From positions 1-51,030 of the forward strand of contig RHMC01000036.1 in the NCBI GenBank assembly GCA_003719395.1: a DNA stretch of 51,030 bases, read 5' to 3'. Below are positions 1 to 8,555 of the stretch, piece by piece. Position numbers and translations under genes: made by a program. Each line of letters begins with the position of its first letter. Position 1 is the first letter of the stretch. The DNA is from Streptomyces altiplanensis (GTDB taxonomy: Bacteria; Actinomycetota; Actinomycetes; Streptomycetales; Streptomycetaceae). The notes beneath the pieces were generated by a model, which ran no database searches, was not told where the DNA came from, and saw only the letters and a list, made by a program, of their open reading frames with translations.

Positions 1-834
1 GCCCCGGAGGGGCCGAAAGCCGCCGCACCGACGTACCCGGCCCGGCCCGGTCCGGCCCGCCCGGTGCTCGAGGACACGCCCCGGAGGGCGTCCGGGGGGC
101 CAGGGGGGCCCGCCGGCCCCCGGCCGCGTCACCGCTCCCGGACGGCGCCCCCGCGGGGCCCGCTACGCCGGGCTCGACGACGACGAAGCGCTGTGTCCGC
201 CGTGCCCGCGGCGCCTCCCGCCCGGGCTGCCCGCTCCCCGGGGCGCCCGGTACGCCGGGGTGGAGGAGCCGGAGGCCGCCGCCGTGACGGACACCGCGGA
301 CCTCGCCCAGGACACCCGCGCCGTCGCCGGCACGGTCGAGTGCTCGTACAGCTGCGCGCCCAGGGGCGCACCGGCGAGGCGCACGTGCTCCTCTGCGAGG
401 CCGCCGGCTGGCCCCCGGCGCGGCTGCCCGCGCTCGCCGCCGCCCTGCACCACGCCGGGCTCGGCGCCGACTGGGCCACCCTCCTCTGGGAGGTGGCCTC
501 GCTGCCGCCCGACCGGGTCGCCGCCGTCGCCGGGGCACTCGGCGCCGCGGGCTCGCCGTCGACGCCGGCAGCTGCTGCGGCAGGGCGTCGCGCGCCCCGC
601 CACCGAGATCGCGGCCGCGCTGCTCGCCCTGGACGGCTCGGGCGGACACGAGCGCGAAGTGCGGGCGCTGGCCGAGGCGTTCGTGCACGTACGTACGCCC
701 GAGGACGTCGCCCAGGCCGCCCGGACCGACCCGCGCCGCCTCTCTCGCTGCTGCTCGACACCGCGCGGCGGGTGTCGCAGAGCCGGTACCGGGCCGTCGT
801 CCACGCCCTGCGGGTGGCGGGCGCCGCGCCGTGA
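1..834 (+). CDS. Uncharacterised actinobacterial protein, C-terminal part, frameshifted
   Basis: A coding frame is open from the left edge of the window and the protein ends at the TGA at 832-834, so the start may lie outside. The readable protein switches frame near 340, 565 and 745. Joined, it gives a helical, Ala/Leu/Arg-rich region: a stretch with DWATLLWEVASLPP (about 460-510), then QLLRQGVARPATEIAAALLAL, then AEAFVHVRTPEDVAQAAR, ending RRVSQSRYRAVVHALRVAG. The repeated pattern of short helices resembles an alpha-solenoid-like tail found in uncharacterised Streptomyces proteins; this is recall from memory, not a search. The N-terminal part is Pro/Arg/Gly-rich and repeats GARYAG twice (about 155 and 245), suggesting low-complexity sequence. 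No function is assigned. It is followed by about 185 bases without a gene before the pyrimidine catabolism operon. Confidence 0.5.
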   Translation, partial: APEGPKAAAPTYPARPGPARPVLEDTPRRASGGPGGPAGPRPRHRSRTAPPRGPLRRARRRRSAVSAVPAAPPARAARSPGRPVRRGGGAGGRRRDGHRGPRPGHPRRRRHGRVLVQLRAQGRTGEAHVLLCEAAGWPPARLPALAAALHHAGLGADWATLLWEVASLPPDRVAAVAGALGAAGSPSTPAAAAAGRRAPRHRDRGRAARPGRLGRTRARSAGAGRGVRARTYARGRRPGRPDRPAPPLSLLLDTARRVSQSRYRAVVHALRVAGAAP

Positions 835-1019
835 ACGCCTCGGAAGCCGTGAACCTCGCGACGTCCCCGTGTCACCCCCTCGGGTGTGAAACGTGATCGA
901 CTCTGCGGGTTGACGACGATGGTCTTGCCCCACTCCTCGCCGGGGCTTACGTTCATCCCTCTACGTCCCGAATCTACGGGCGTAGAAGGTCTCTGACGTC
1001 CCGTTGAAGGAGACAAGTC

Positions 1020-1862
1020 ATGGCCAACGTCGTACGCGCCGCACTCGTCCAGGCGACCTGGACCGGCGACACCGAATCCATGATCGCCAAACATGAGGAG
1101 CACGCCCGCGAGGCGGCCCGGCAGGGCGCGAAGATCATAGGGTTCCAGGAGGTCTTCAACGCCCCGTACTTCTGCCAGGTGCAGGAGCCCGAGCACTACC
1201 GGTGGGCGGAGGCCGTCCCCAACGGGCCGACCGTACGCCGCATGCAGGACCTCGCCCGCGAGACCGGCATGGTGATCGTCGTCCCCGTCTTCGAGCGCGA
1301 GCAGTCCGGCTTCTACTTCAACACCGCCGCCGTGATCGACGCCGACGGCAGCTACCTCGGCAAGTACCGCAAGCACCACATCCCCCAGGTCAAGGGGTTC
1401 TGGGAGAAGTTCTACTTCAAGCCGGGAAACCTGGGATGGCCCGTCTTCGACACGGCCGTCGGCAAGGTCGGCGTCTACATCTGCTACGACCGCCACTTCC
1501 CGGAGGGATGGCGCCAACTCGGCCTGAACGGCGCCCAGATCGTCTACAACCCCTCCGCCACCCACCGCGGCCTCTCCGCCCACCTCTGGCAGTTGGAACA
1601 GCCCGCGGCCGCCGTCGCCAACGAGTACTTCGTCGCCGCCATCAACCGCGTCGGCCAGGAGGAGTACGGCGACAACGACTTCTACGGCACCAGCTACTTC
1701 GTCGACCCGCGCGGCCGGTTCGTCGGCGAGAGGGCCGGCGACAAGGAGGAGGAACTCCTCGTCCGGGACCTGGACTTCGATCTCATCGAGGAAGTACGTC
1801 AGCAATGGGCGTTCTACCGGGACCGCCGGCCCGACGCGTACGAAGGACTGGTGAACCCGTGA
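1020..1862 (+). CDS. Beta-ureidopropionase-like nitrilase superfamily hydrolase
   Basis: An intact 280-residue carbon-nitrogen hydrolase. The Glu-Lys-Cys catalytic triad of the nitrilase superfamily is visible: Glu about 44 (GFQEVFN), Lys about 117 (KYRKHHIPQ), Cys about 156 (YICYDRHFPEG). By family knowledge it would hydrolyse N-carbamoyl-beta-alanine or N-carbamoyl-beta-aminoisobutyrate to the beta-amino acid, CO2 and ammonia, the third step of reductive pyrimidine degradation, in the cytoplasm. The ATG at 1020 follows GAAGGAGA at the right spacing. The stop overlaps the GTG of the next gene (GTGA), so the two are probably translationally coupled. The following aminotransferase and dihydropyrimidinase support this role over the related N-carbamoylputrescine amidase or a generic nitrilase. 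First gene of an operon running to about 5.9 kb. Confidence 0.88.
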   Translation: MANVVRAALVQATWTGDTESMIAKHEEHAREAARQGAKIIGFQEVFNAPYFCQVQEPEHYRWAEAVPNGPTVRRMQDLARETGMVIVVPVFEREQSGFYFNTAAVIDADGSYLGKYRKHHIPQVKGFWEKFYFKPGNLGWPVFDTAVGKVGVYICYDRHFPEGWRQLGLNGAQIVYNPSATHRGLSAHLWQLEQPAAAVANEYFVAAINRVGQEEYGDNDFYGTSYFVDPRGRFVGERAGDKEEELLVRDLDFDLIEEVRQQWAFYRDRRPDAYEGLVNP

Positions 1863-3154
1863 CCCAGGCGATCAACCTGCACGACCGCCACAAGGCCGTC
1901 ATCCCCGACTGGGTCTCACTCTACTACCGGCAGCCGATCGAGATCACCCACGGCGAGGGCCGGTACGTCCACGACGCCGACGGCAGGCGCTACCTCGACT
2001 TCTTCGGCGGCATCCTCACCACCATGACCGCCCACGCGCTCCCCGAGGTCACCAAGGCCGTCAGCGAGCAGGCCGGCCGCCTCATCCACTCCTCGACGCT
2101 CTACCTCAACCGCCCCATGGTCGAGCTCGCCGAGCGCGTCGCCACCCTCTCCGGCATCCCCGACGCCCGGGTCTTCTTCACCACGTCGGGCACCGAGGCC
2201 AACGACACCGCCCTGCTCCTCGCCACGACGTACCGCCGCTCGAACCAGATCCTGGCGATGCGCAACAGCTACCACGGCCGGTCCTTCTCCACCGTGTCCG
2301 TCACCGGCAACCGCGCCTGGTCCCCGACCAGCCTCTCCCCGCTCCAGACGCTGTACGTCCACGGGGCCGTCCGCTGCCGGGGCCCGTACGCCCACCTCTC
2401 CGACGCCCAGTTCATCGAGGCGTGCGTCGCCGACCTCGAAGACCTCCTCGGCCAGGCGGGCGGGCGCGTCGCCGCGCTCCTCGCCGAGCCCGTGCAGGGC
2501 GTCGGCGGCTTCACCTCACCGCCCGACGGCCTGTACGCCGCGTTCCGCGAGGTCCTCGACCGGCACGGCATCCTGTGGATCACCGACGAGGTGCAGACCG
2601 GATGGGGACGTACGGGCGAACACTTCTGGGGCTGGCAGGCACACGCCCAGAACGGCCCGCCGGACATCCTCACCTTCGCCAAGGGCATCGGCAACGGGAT
2701 GTCCATCGGCGGCGTCGTCGCCCGCGCCGAGGTCATGAACTGCCTCGACGCCAACTCCATCTCCACCTTCGGCGGCAGCCCCATCACGATGGCGGCGGGC
2801 CTCGCCAACCTCAACTACCTCCTGGAACACGACCTCCAGGGCAACGCCCGGCGCGTCGGCGGCCTGCTCCTGGAACGGCTGCGCGCGATCACCGCCGGTG
2901 TGCCGTGCGTACGCGAAGTACGCGGCCGGGGTCTGATGGCGGGCATCGAGCTCGTCAAGCCCGGCACCGACGAGGCGGCGCCCGAGACGGCGGCGGCCGT
3001 ACTGGAAGCGGCGCGCGAGGGCGGCCTGCTGATCGGCAAGGGCGGCGGCCACAACACCGCCGTACTGCGCATCGCCCCGCCCCTGACCCTGACCGTCACG
3101 GAGGCCGAGGAGGGCGCACGCATCCTCGAGAAGGCCCTGAGGAACGCGCAGTGA
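1859..3154 (+). CDS. Class III PLP aminotransferase, probable beta-alanine/omega-amino acid transaminase
   Basis: An intact 431-residue class III aminotransferase starting at the GTG that overlaps the preceding stop. The family signature is clear: a phosphate-binding SGTEAND motif near residue 105, ITDEVQTGWGRTG near 245, and the PLP Schiff-base lysine in TFAKGIGNGMSIGG near 275. The subgroup resembles alanine-glyoxylate/beta-aminoisobutyrate transaminases. By context it would remove the amino group from beta-alanine or 3-aminoisobutyrate made by the nitrilase upstream, giving malonate semialdehyde or its methyl homologue. The amino acceptor (pyruvate or 2-oxoglutarate) cannot be read from sequence. 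There is no frameshift. About 75 bases separate it from the dihydropyrimidinase. Confidence 0.88.
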   Translation: MTQAINLHDRHKAVIPDWVSLYYRQPIEITHGEGRYVHDADGRRYLDFFGGILTTMTAHALPEVTKAVSEQAGRLIHSSTLYLNRPMVELAERVATLSGIPDARVFFTTSGTEANDTALLLATTYRRSNQILAMRNSYHGRSFSTVSVTGNRAWSPTSLSPLQTLYVHGAVRCRGPYAHLSDAQFIEACVADLEDLLGQAGGRVAALLAEPVQGVGGFTSPPDGLYAAFREVLDRHGILWITDEVQTGWGRTGEHFWGWQAHAQNGPPDILTFAKGIGNGMSIGGVVARAEVMNCLDANSISTFGGSPITMAAGLANLNYLLEHDLQGNARRVGGLLLERLRAITAGVPCVREVRGRGLMAGIELVKPGTDEAAPETAAAVLEAAREGGLLIGKGGGHNTAVLRIAPPLTLTVTEAEEGARILEKALRNAQ

Positions 3155-3230
3155 GCCGCGGAGCCGCCGCCGGCCGCCTCCCGGGGTGGCTCCGCCCGTC
3201 CCTTTTCCCGGACCTGAAGGGAGCAGAACC

Positions 3231-4631
3231 GTGAACCGTACCGTCGTCCGCGGAGGGCTCGTCATCACGGCCTCCGACGAAATCCACGCCGACGTCCTGA
3301 TCGAGGACGGGCGGATCGCCGCCCTCGCCTCCCACGGCAGCGGCGCGGCCGGCGCCTGGACCGCCGACGGCACGATCGACGCCACCGGGAAGTACGTCAT
3401 CCCGGGCGGCGTCGACGCGCACACCCACATGGAACTGCCCTTCGGCGGCACCTTCGCCTCCGACACCTTCGAGACGGGCACGCGGGCGGCCGCCTGGGGC
3501 GGCACCACGACCGTCATCGACTTCGCCGTGCAGAGCGTCGGCCACTCCGTCCGGGAAGGGCTCGACGCCTGGTACGCGAAGGCCGACGGCAAGTGCGCGA
3601 TCGACTACGCCTTCCACATGATCCTCTCCGACGTCAACGAGCACTCGCTCAAGGAGATGGACCTGCTGGTGGGGGAGGGGGTCACCTCCTTCAAGCTGTT
3701 CATGGCGTACCCCGGCGTCTTCTACAGCGACGACGGGCAGATCCTGCGCGCCATGCAGCGCTCCGCCGGCAACGGCGGGCTGATCATGATGCACGCCGAG
3801 AACGGCATCGCCATCGACGTCCTCGTCGAGCAGGCCCTGGCCGAGGGCCGCACCGACCCGCGCCACCACGGAGAGGTCCGCAAGGTCCTCCTCGAAGCCG
3901 AGGCGACCCACCGGGCGATCCAGCTCGCACGCGTCGCGGACGCCCCGCTGTACGTCGTGCACGTATCGGCCGAGGAGGCCGTCGCCGAGATCGCCGCCGC
4001 CCGGGACAAGGGGCTCAACGTCTTCGGCGAGACCTGCCCCCAGTACCTCTTCCTGTCCACCGACAACCTCGCGGAGCCGGACTTCGAGGGCGCCAAGTAC
4101 GTGTGCAGTACGCCGCTGAGGCCGCGCGAGCACCAGGCCGCACTCTGGCGGGGCCTGCGGACCGACGACCTCCAGGTCGTCTCGACCGACCACTGCCCCT
4201 TCTGCTTCTCGGGCCAGAAGGAGCTGGGCCGGGGCGACTTCTCGAAGATCCCCAACGGGCTGCCGGGCGTGGAGAACCGCATGGACCTCCTGCACCAGGC
4301 CGTCGTCGACGGGCACATCTCGCGCCGCCGCTGGATCGAGATCGCCTGCGCGTCCCCGGCCCGGATGTTCGGCCTCTACCCGAAGAAGGGGACGATCGCG
4401 CCGGGCGCCGACGCCGACGTCGTCATCTACGACCCGCACGCCGAGCAGGTCATCTCCGCGGCCACCCACCACATGAACGTCGACTACTCGGCCTACGAAG
4501 GAAAGCGGATCACCGGGCAGGTCGAGACGGTGCTCTCGCGCGGCGAACCCGTCATCGACAGCCGCGAGTTCACCGGCCGGGCAGGACACGGCATCTACAC
4601 GCCCCGATCCACCTGTCAGAACCTGAACTGA
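3231..4631 (+). CDS. hydA: Dihydropyrimidinase (D-hydantoinase)
   Basis: An intact 466-residue cyclic amidohydrolase of normal length for dihydropyrimidinases. The binuclear metal site can be followed: HTHMELPFGG near residue 64, the lysine expected to be carboxylated in SFKLFMAYPG near 155, His in MMHAENG near 187, His in VVHVSAEEAV near 243, and Asp in STDHCPF near 320. It would open dihydrouracil or dihydrothymine to the N-carbamoyl-beta-amino acid, which the nitrilase at 1020 then processes. The GTG at 3231 is chosen because of GAAGGGAGCAG just upstream and because the protein then starts at the conserved beta-sandwich (RTVVRGGLVIT). No dihydropyrimidine dehydrogenase is seen in the window, unless the neighbouring flavoprotein does that step. 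Confidence 0.93.
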   Translation: MNRTVVRGGLVITASDEIHADVLIEDGRIAALASHGSGAAGAWTADGTIDATGKYVIPGGVDAHTHMELPFGGTFASDTFETGTRAAAWGGTTTVIDFAVQSVGHSVREGLDAWYAKADGKCAIDYAFHMILSDVNEHSLKEMDLLVGEGVTSFKLFMAYPGVFYSDDGQILRAMQRSAGNGGLIMMHAENGIAIDVLVEQALAEGRTDPRHHGEVRKVLLEAEATHRAIQLARVADAPLYVVHVSAEEAVAEIAAARDKGLNVFGETCPQYLFLSTDNLAEPDFEGAKYVCSTPLRPREHQAALWRGLRTDDLQVVSTDHCPFCFSGQKELGRGDFSKIPNGLPGVENRMDLLHQAVVDGHISRRRWIEIACASPARMFGLYPKKGTIAPGADADVVIYDPHAEQVISAATHHMNVDYSAYEGKRITGQVETVLSRGEPVIDSREFTGRAGHGIYTPRSTCQNLN

Positions 4632-4658
4632 CCCCGAGCGAACCGGGAGGTCCACGTC

Positions 4659-5659
4659 ATGGACTTCGGACTCGTCCTGCAGACCGACCGCCCGCATCGG
4701 CGGTCGTCGGCCTGATGCGGCGCGCTGAGCGCAACGGCTTCCGCTACGGCTGGACCTTCGACTCCGCCGTGCTGTGGCAGGAACCCTTCGTCATCTACAG
4801 CCGCGTCCTCGAACACACCGAGCGCCTGATCGTCGGGCCGATGGTGACCAACCCCTCCACCCGCACCTGGGAAGTCACCGCCTCCACCTTCGCCACCCTC
4901 AACGAGATGTACGGCAACAGAACCGTGTGCGGCATCGGCCGCGGCGACTCCGCGATGCGCGTGGCGGGCCGCAAGCCCAACACCCTGGCCCGGCTCGGCG
5001 AGGCGATCGGCGTCATCCGCGACCTGGCGGAGGGACGGGAGGCGGACATCGGAGGGCAGCGGATCAGGCTGCCGTGGGTGAAGGACGGCCGGCTGCCGGT
5101 GTGGATGGCGGCGTACGGCCCCAGGGCGCTGGAGCTGGCCGGGCAGAAGGCGGACGGGTTCATCCTCCAGCTGGCGGACCCGTTCCTCACCGAGTGGATG
5201 GTCAAGGCGGTACGCACCGCCGCGTCGGACGCGGGACGCGACCCGGAGTCCGTCACCATCTGCGTCGCCGCCCCCGCGTACGTCGGCGAGGACCTCGCCC
5301 ACGCGCGGGAGCAGTGCCGGTGGTTCGGCGGCATGGTCGGCAACCACGTCGCCGACCTGGTGGCCCGGTACGGGGAGGACTCCGGCCTGGTGCCGGAGGC
5401 CCTCACGGCGTACGTCAAGCAGCGCCAGGGGTACGACTACAGCCACCACGGGCGGGCCGGGAACCCGGACACCGCCTTCGTGCCCGACGAGATCGTCGAC
5501 CGCTTCTGCCTGCTGGGACCGGCCGAGGCGCACATCGAGAAGCTCCGGGCGCTGCGCGCTCTCGGGGTCGACCAGTTCGCGGTCTACGACATGCACGACG
5601 CGAAGGAAGCGACGATCGACGCGTACGGCGCCGAGGTCATCCCCGCGCTCAGTTCCTGA
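4659..5659 (+). CDS. LLM-class flavin/F420-dependent oxidoreductase, single frameshift
   Basis: A luciferase-like monooxygenase-fold protein of about 333 residues. The ATG at 4659 (MDFGLVLQTD) follows CGGGAGG. The reading is lost at about 4690, where one C appears to be missing before CCGCCCGCATCG; the rest continues in the next frame to 5659. Conserved features are RRAERNGFRYGWTFDS, VTNPSTRTWEVTAS and GIGRGDSAMR. It resembles the TIGR03842-type F420-dependent group, members of which I recall beside hydantoinase genes in actinomycetes. The substrate is unknown. It could reduce a pyrimidine (substituting for the missing dihydropyrimidine dehydrogenase) or act on an N-substituted hydantoin; both are inference. 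Same operon as the three genes upstream. Confidence 0.82.
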
Positions 5660-5684
5660 GTCACCTGCGAAGGGTCCCGCTGCC

Positions 5685-5945
5685 GTGACCGCAACCGTTC
5701 CCAGGGGTCCCCCGCCCCCGCGTGCCCGGCCGGGAGGGCCGTGTCGAGCCCGCCCTCCCCGGCGCGGCCGGCTCCGACAGCCTCTTCGCGACGACGGCCT
5801 GCTCCCCGTACCGGTGGAACGGCGCCGCTGGACGACGTACGACTTCGCGGCCCTGCGGGCCGGCACGGCGCACAGCGTCCCCTCCCGGCTCCTCGCCTCG
5901 GGACCGGTCACCCTCGGCACGGGCCGGAAGCAGGCCGCCCCCACC
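5685..5945 (+). pseudogene. N-terminal stub of an NCS1-type nucleobase permease
   Basis: From the GTG at 5685 (TATVPRG), and through one frame change near 5780, the sequence encodes a peptide ending with VPVERRRWTTYDFAALRAG, AHSVPSRLLASGPVTLGTG. This matches the first cytoplasmic segment and first membrane helix of NCS1 uracil/allantoin permeases (pattern PVxxRTWxxxxFxxLWxGMAHxxPSYxLASGLVxLGM). The remaining 400 or so residues are absent; after about 5945 the sequence is unrelated and soon meets the convergent FBP-domain gene. Several family-conserved residues are changed, so it also looks diverged. An uptake permease is what one would expect at the end of a pyrimidine catabolism operon, which supports the call. 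The gene has lost most of its body, by real deletion or assembly error. Confidence 0.6.
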
Positions 5946-5988
5946 GGGAGGGCGCGTGCGGCGGACGGCGAGCGGGGCGGAGCAGACC

Positions 5989-6492
5989 TCAGCCCGCGGC
6001 GACCTTGGCCGCGAAGGCGTCCAGACTGCCCGTCATCCGGGCGATGCGCTCGTCCAGGGTGAGGGACTCCTCGTAACGCCCGGAACGCAGCTTCGGCTGC
6101 CGCTTGCCGCGCAGGTACAACGAGCAGGCGAGGTCGGAGCAGACATAGATGCCGACCGTGTTGCCCTCGCGGCCCCGCGCACCCGCCAGGGGGGCGGCGA
6201 GCAAGGAGACTCCGGAGGAAGCGTGTCCCGTCAGGCATATCTGGCAGAGGCTGGACTTCACCGCGCTGGTGCGGCCCACGGCGGGGACGCGCAGGGAGAT
6301 GCCTAGCGGGCCGTTCGCGCGGGGCAGGACGAGGTGGGCCCGCAGCGGAGCGCCCGGATCCACCCACCCCAGGAAGTCCAGGTCCCCCCAGGGCAGCTCG
6401 GCGAAGTCGAGCGGCAGTCTGAGGCGGGTCGCCTCGCCCTTGGTGCAGTTCACGAAGGACGAGCGGATCTGTTTCTCACTGAGCGGTTCCAC
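5989..6492 (-). CDS. FBP-domain (EF-G-binding, treble-clef zinc finger) protein
   Basis: An intact protein of about 167 residues. The C-terminal half holds a four-cysteine zinc-finger pattern (SLCQIC ... VCSDLAC) of the treble-clef type seen in the FBP domain at the end of fusidic-acid-resistance FusB-like proteins. In FusB proteins that domain binds elongation factor G. The N-terminal part (VEPLSEKQIRSSFVNCTKGEA) is typical of stand-alone actinobacterial FBP-domain proteins, so the GTG at 6492 is preferred over the ATG at 6534. The role may concern translation factor binding, but whether it protects against a drug cannot be said. It stands alone and is convergent with the pyrimidine operon. 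Confidence 0.75.
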   Translation of the reverse strand: MEPLSEKQIRSSFVNCTKGEATRLRLPLDFAELPWGDLDFLGWVDPGAPLRAHLVLPRANGPLGISLRVPAVGRTSAVKSSLCQICLTGHASSGVSLLAAPLAGARGREGNTVGIYVCSDLACSLYLRGKRQPKLRSGRYEESLTLDERIARMTGSLDAFAAKVAAG

Positions 6493-6592
6493 GAGCGTCG
6501 ACCCTACGGACCAACGGGTGGTGCCGCATCTCAATATCCGCCGTGCGGCACCACCTCCACGGGGCGGGCGGGGACCGCTCCCGCAGTCTCCT

Positions 6593-7391
6593 CTACGGGC
6601 GTACCGCGCCGACCACCCAGACCCCGGCCCGCATCACCACTCCCCGCCCCGTCTCGTAAGGGCGGAGAGCGTCCTCCATCGCGGCGCGGGTGGACGCGGG
6701 CACCGAGCCCCCCGTACCCGCGCGGGACAGGAGGAAGTCCACGGCGTCGGCCGCGTCCCGGCCCCAGACCGTCGACCCGGTGGCCGGGGTGACGGTCACC
6801 TGCTCGTAGCCCGCCCGCTCCAGGACCTCGTGGACGCGGGCGGGAACGGACAGGGAAGACTGCTCGCCGCACTCGTCGTCCCGGGGGTCCTGCCGGCCCA
6901 GCAGGGAGCCGAGCAGGCCCAGCGTCCTGGTCTCCTCGCCGTCCGGTTCGGCCGGCTGCGGGCAGATGAAGGCGAGCCGTCCGCCGGGGCGCAGGGCGCG
7001 GCCGATGTGGGCGAAGGCCGCCGTATGGTCCGTGAAGAACATCACCCCGCCCCGGCTGATCGCCACGTCGTAGCCGCCGGCGCGAACGGATGGGTCTGGG
7101 CGTCCCCCAGCTCGTACACGATCCGCGCATGGCCGGCCGAGGCGCGCGCCCGCTCGATGAGCGGCCGCGAGATGTCCACGCCCACGACGCTGCCCCGCGG
7201 GGCGAGGCGCGCGGCGAGACGGGTGGTCCGGCCGCTGCCGGAGCCGATGTCCAGGACGCGGTCACGCTCGCCGATCGCGGCGGCGGCGAAGAGCGCGTCG
7301 TTGAAGTCGGACACCATGGCGTCGTAGCGGTCTGGTGCTCGGCCCAGTGCGCGCCGACCGGCCCGTCCCACGCTTCGGCGACGGTGTTCAC
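6593..7391 (-). CDS. Class I SAM-dependent methyltransferase, frameshifted
   Basis: Starts at GTG 7391 (NTVAEAWDGPVGAHWAEHQ). The reading passes through three frames with shifts near 7335 and 7075. Joined, the protein is about 265 residues with a Rossmann SAM-binding motif I (DRVLDIGSGSGRTTRLAA), an acidic residue at the end of beta 2 (VVGVDIS) and a motif II/III region (GGVMFFTDHTAAFAHIGRALRPGGRLAFIC). It belongs to the methyltransferase-11/25 type; the substrate is not predictable. The start lies 20 bases after the stop of the AhpD-like gene, so the two are probably cotranscribed. Confidence 0.75.
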
Positions 7392-7410
7392 AGGGGTGGG
7401 GGCACGGGGT

Positions 7411-8388
7411 TCACAGGGTCTCCTCGATCCGCTCGACGGCGGTGATCGCGCCGTACGCGACCAGATGCACCAGACAGTGGTCGGTGTGGGCCGGGGTCCG
7501 CCACGCGGTGACGTCCTCCCCGGCGACGTGGTCCGGGGCGAGGGCGGCCAGCAGCGCGAGCCGGGCGCCGGGGCGGTCTTCCCGGCCCGGCAGCCAGTCA
7601 CCGGCCGGCGGTACGCGGCGCGACACCGTCCCACTCGGACACCGTCTTGCGCACGTACGCCCGGTCGTCCTCGGACAACAGGCCCGCGCCCATGAGCGCC
7701 GCCTCGCGCAGCGCCGCCGTACGCCACGGCGACCGGGAGACCCGGCCGCCGCCCAGGCAGGTCCGGGCCCGGACGTCTCCAGCAGGGGCAGGCTGTCGCC
7801 GGGGCGCAGCTCGCGCCGGACGGTGCGGGCGAGGTGGCGGCCCGCCGCGGTGCCGAGGAAACGGAGCTTCTGCTCGTTCCCCGCCAGGGAGACACCGGCG
7901 AGCAGCGCCGACGCGATCCGGTTGATGAAGTGGAAGGTGAGGGCCGTACCGATGTACTCGGCGGCCCGCTCCGGCGGGAACGGCGGCGGTCCGGCGTCCG
8001 CGCCGACCGCCTTTCCCCACTGGAGCAGCCGGGCGTGCGCAGGGTCGGCCGGTGTCTCACCGCGCCCGATCGTCTCCGCGAGGGCGTGGTCGCCGCCCGC
8101 GTACAGCAGCAGGGTGTGCGCGTTGACGCAGAAGTGGCAGTTGTTGGCGAGTGACACCCCGGTGGCCACCAGCTCCTTCTCCGTACGGGACGCCTGCCCC
8201 GTCACCAGCAGGGACTCGCGGGTCAGCGCCCAGAATCCGGTCAGCAGCGGGGTGGAGGGGGACAGTACGGCGAAGGTGGACGCCCCCGGGACACCGAAGT
8301 CGGTGTTCAGCTGGGCGTAGACGTCGGCGGCGGCTCCGGTCGCGGAGCCGGGCGCAGCGGGCGAGGTGAAGCGGAAAGGTCCGGTCAT
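7411..8388 (-). CDS. AhpD-like carboxymuconolactone decarboxylase-family protein
   Basis: About 325 residues from ATG 8388 (TGPFRFTSPAAPG). The central alkylhydroperoxidase-like fold carries the redox CxxC motif in NNCHFCVNAHTLLL near residue 95, with a following conserved His. Two compensating frame changes near 7755 and 7625 put a middle segment (LREAALMGAGLLSEDDRAYVRKTVSEWDGVAP) out of frame, while both ends share a frame. AhpD relatives act as thiol-dependent peroxidases; many paralogues have no known substrate. It is divergent from the histidine kinase at 8556, leaving about 165 bases for both promoters, and upstream of the methyltransferase. Confidence 0.75.
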   Translation of the reverse strand: MTGPFRFTSPAAPGSATGAAADVYAQLNTDFGVPGASTFAVLSPSTPLLTGFWALTRESLLVTGQASRTEKELVATGVSLANNCHFCVNAHTLLLYAGGDHALAETIGRGETPADPAHARLLQWGKAVGADAGPPPFPPERAAEYIGTALTFHFINRIASALLAGVSLAGNEQKLRFLGTAAGRHLARTVRRELRPGDSLPLLETSGPGPAWAAAGSPGRRGVRRRCARRRSWARACCPRTTGRTCARRCPSGTVSRRVPPAGDWLPGREDRPGARLALLAALAPDHVAGEDVTAWRTPAHTDHCLVHLVAYGAITAVERIEETL

Positions 8389-8555
8389 GGGGACGATGCT
8401 CGCCCGCGGGCCCGCTCCCCGTCGTCGTACGGCGGGAGGCACTGCCGGCTGCGCCCGGCACGGGGCGCCGCGGCCTCACTGCTTCCCCGGGAGTAGGAAG
8501 AAAGCCGTCTGCGGGGAGGACGCGCCGGGCGGGAGCGGCGTCTAGGGTGCGGTTC

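Noticed and set aside
129..1805. Long minus-strand frame opposite the nitrilase gene
   Set aside because: It is antisense to a clearly conserved nitrilase, has no family features and a biased Gly/Val/Glu composition typical of shadow frames in high-GC DNA.
3096..4697. Minus-strand frame of about 530 codons opposite dihydropyrimidinase
   Set aside because: The + strand protein has all metal ligands of the family; the antisense frame shows no motif or RBS.
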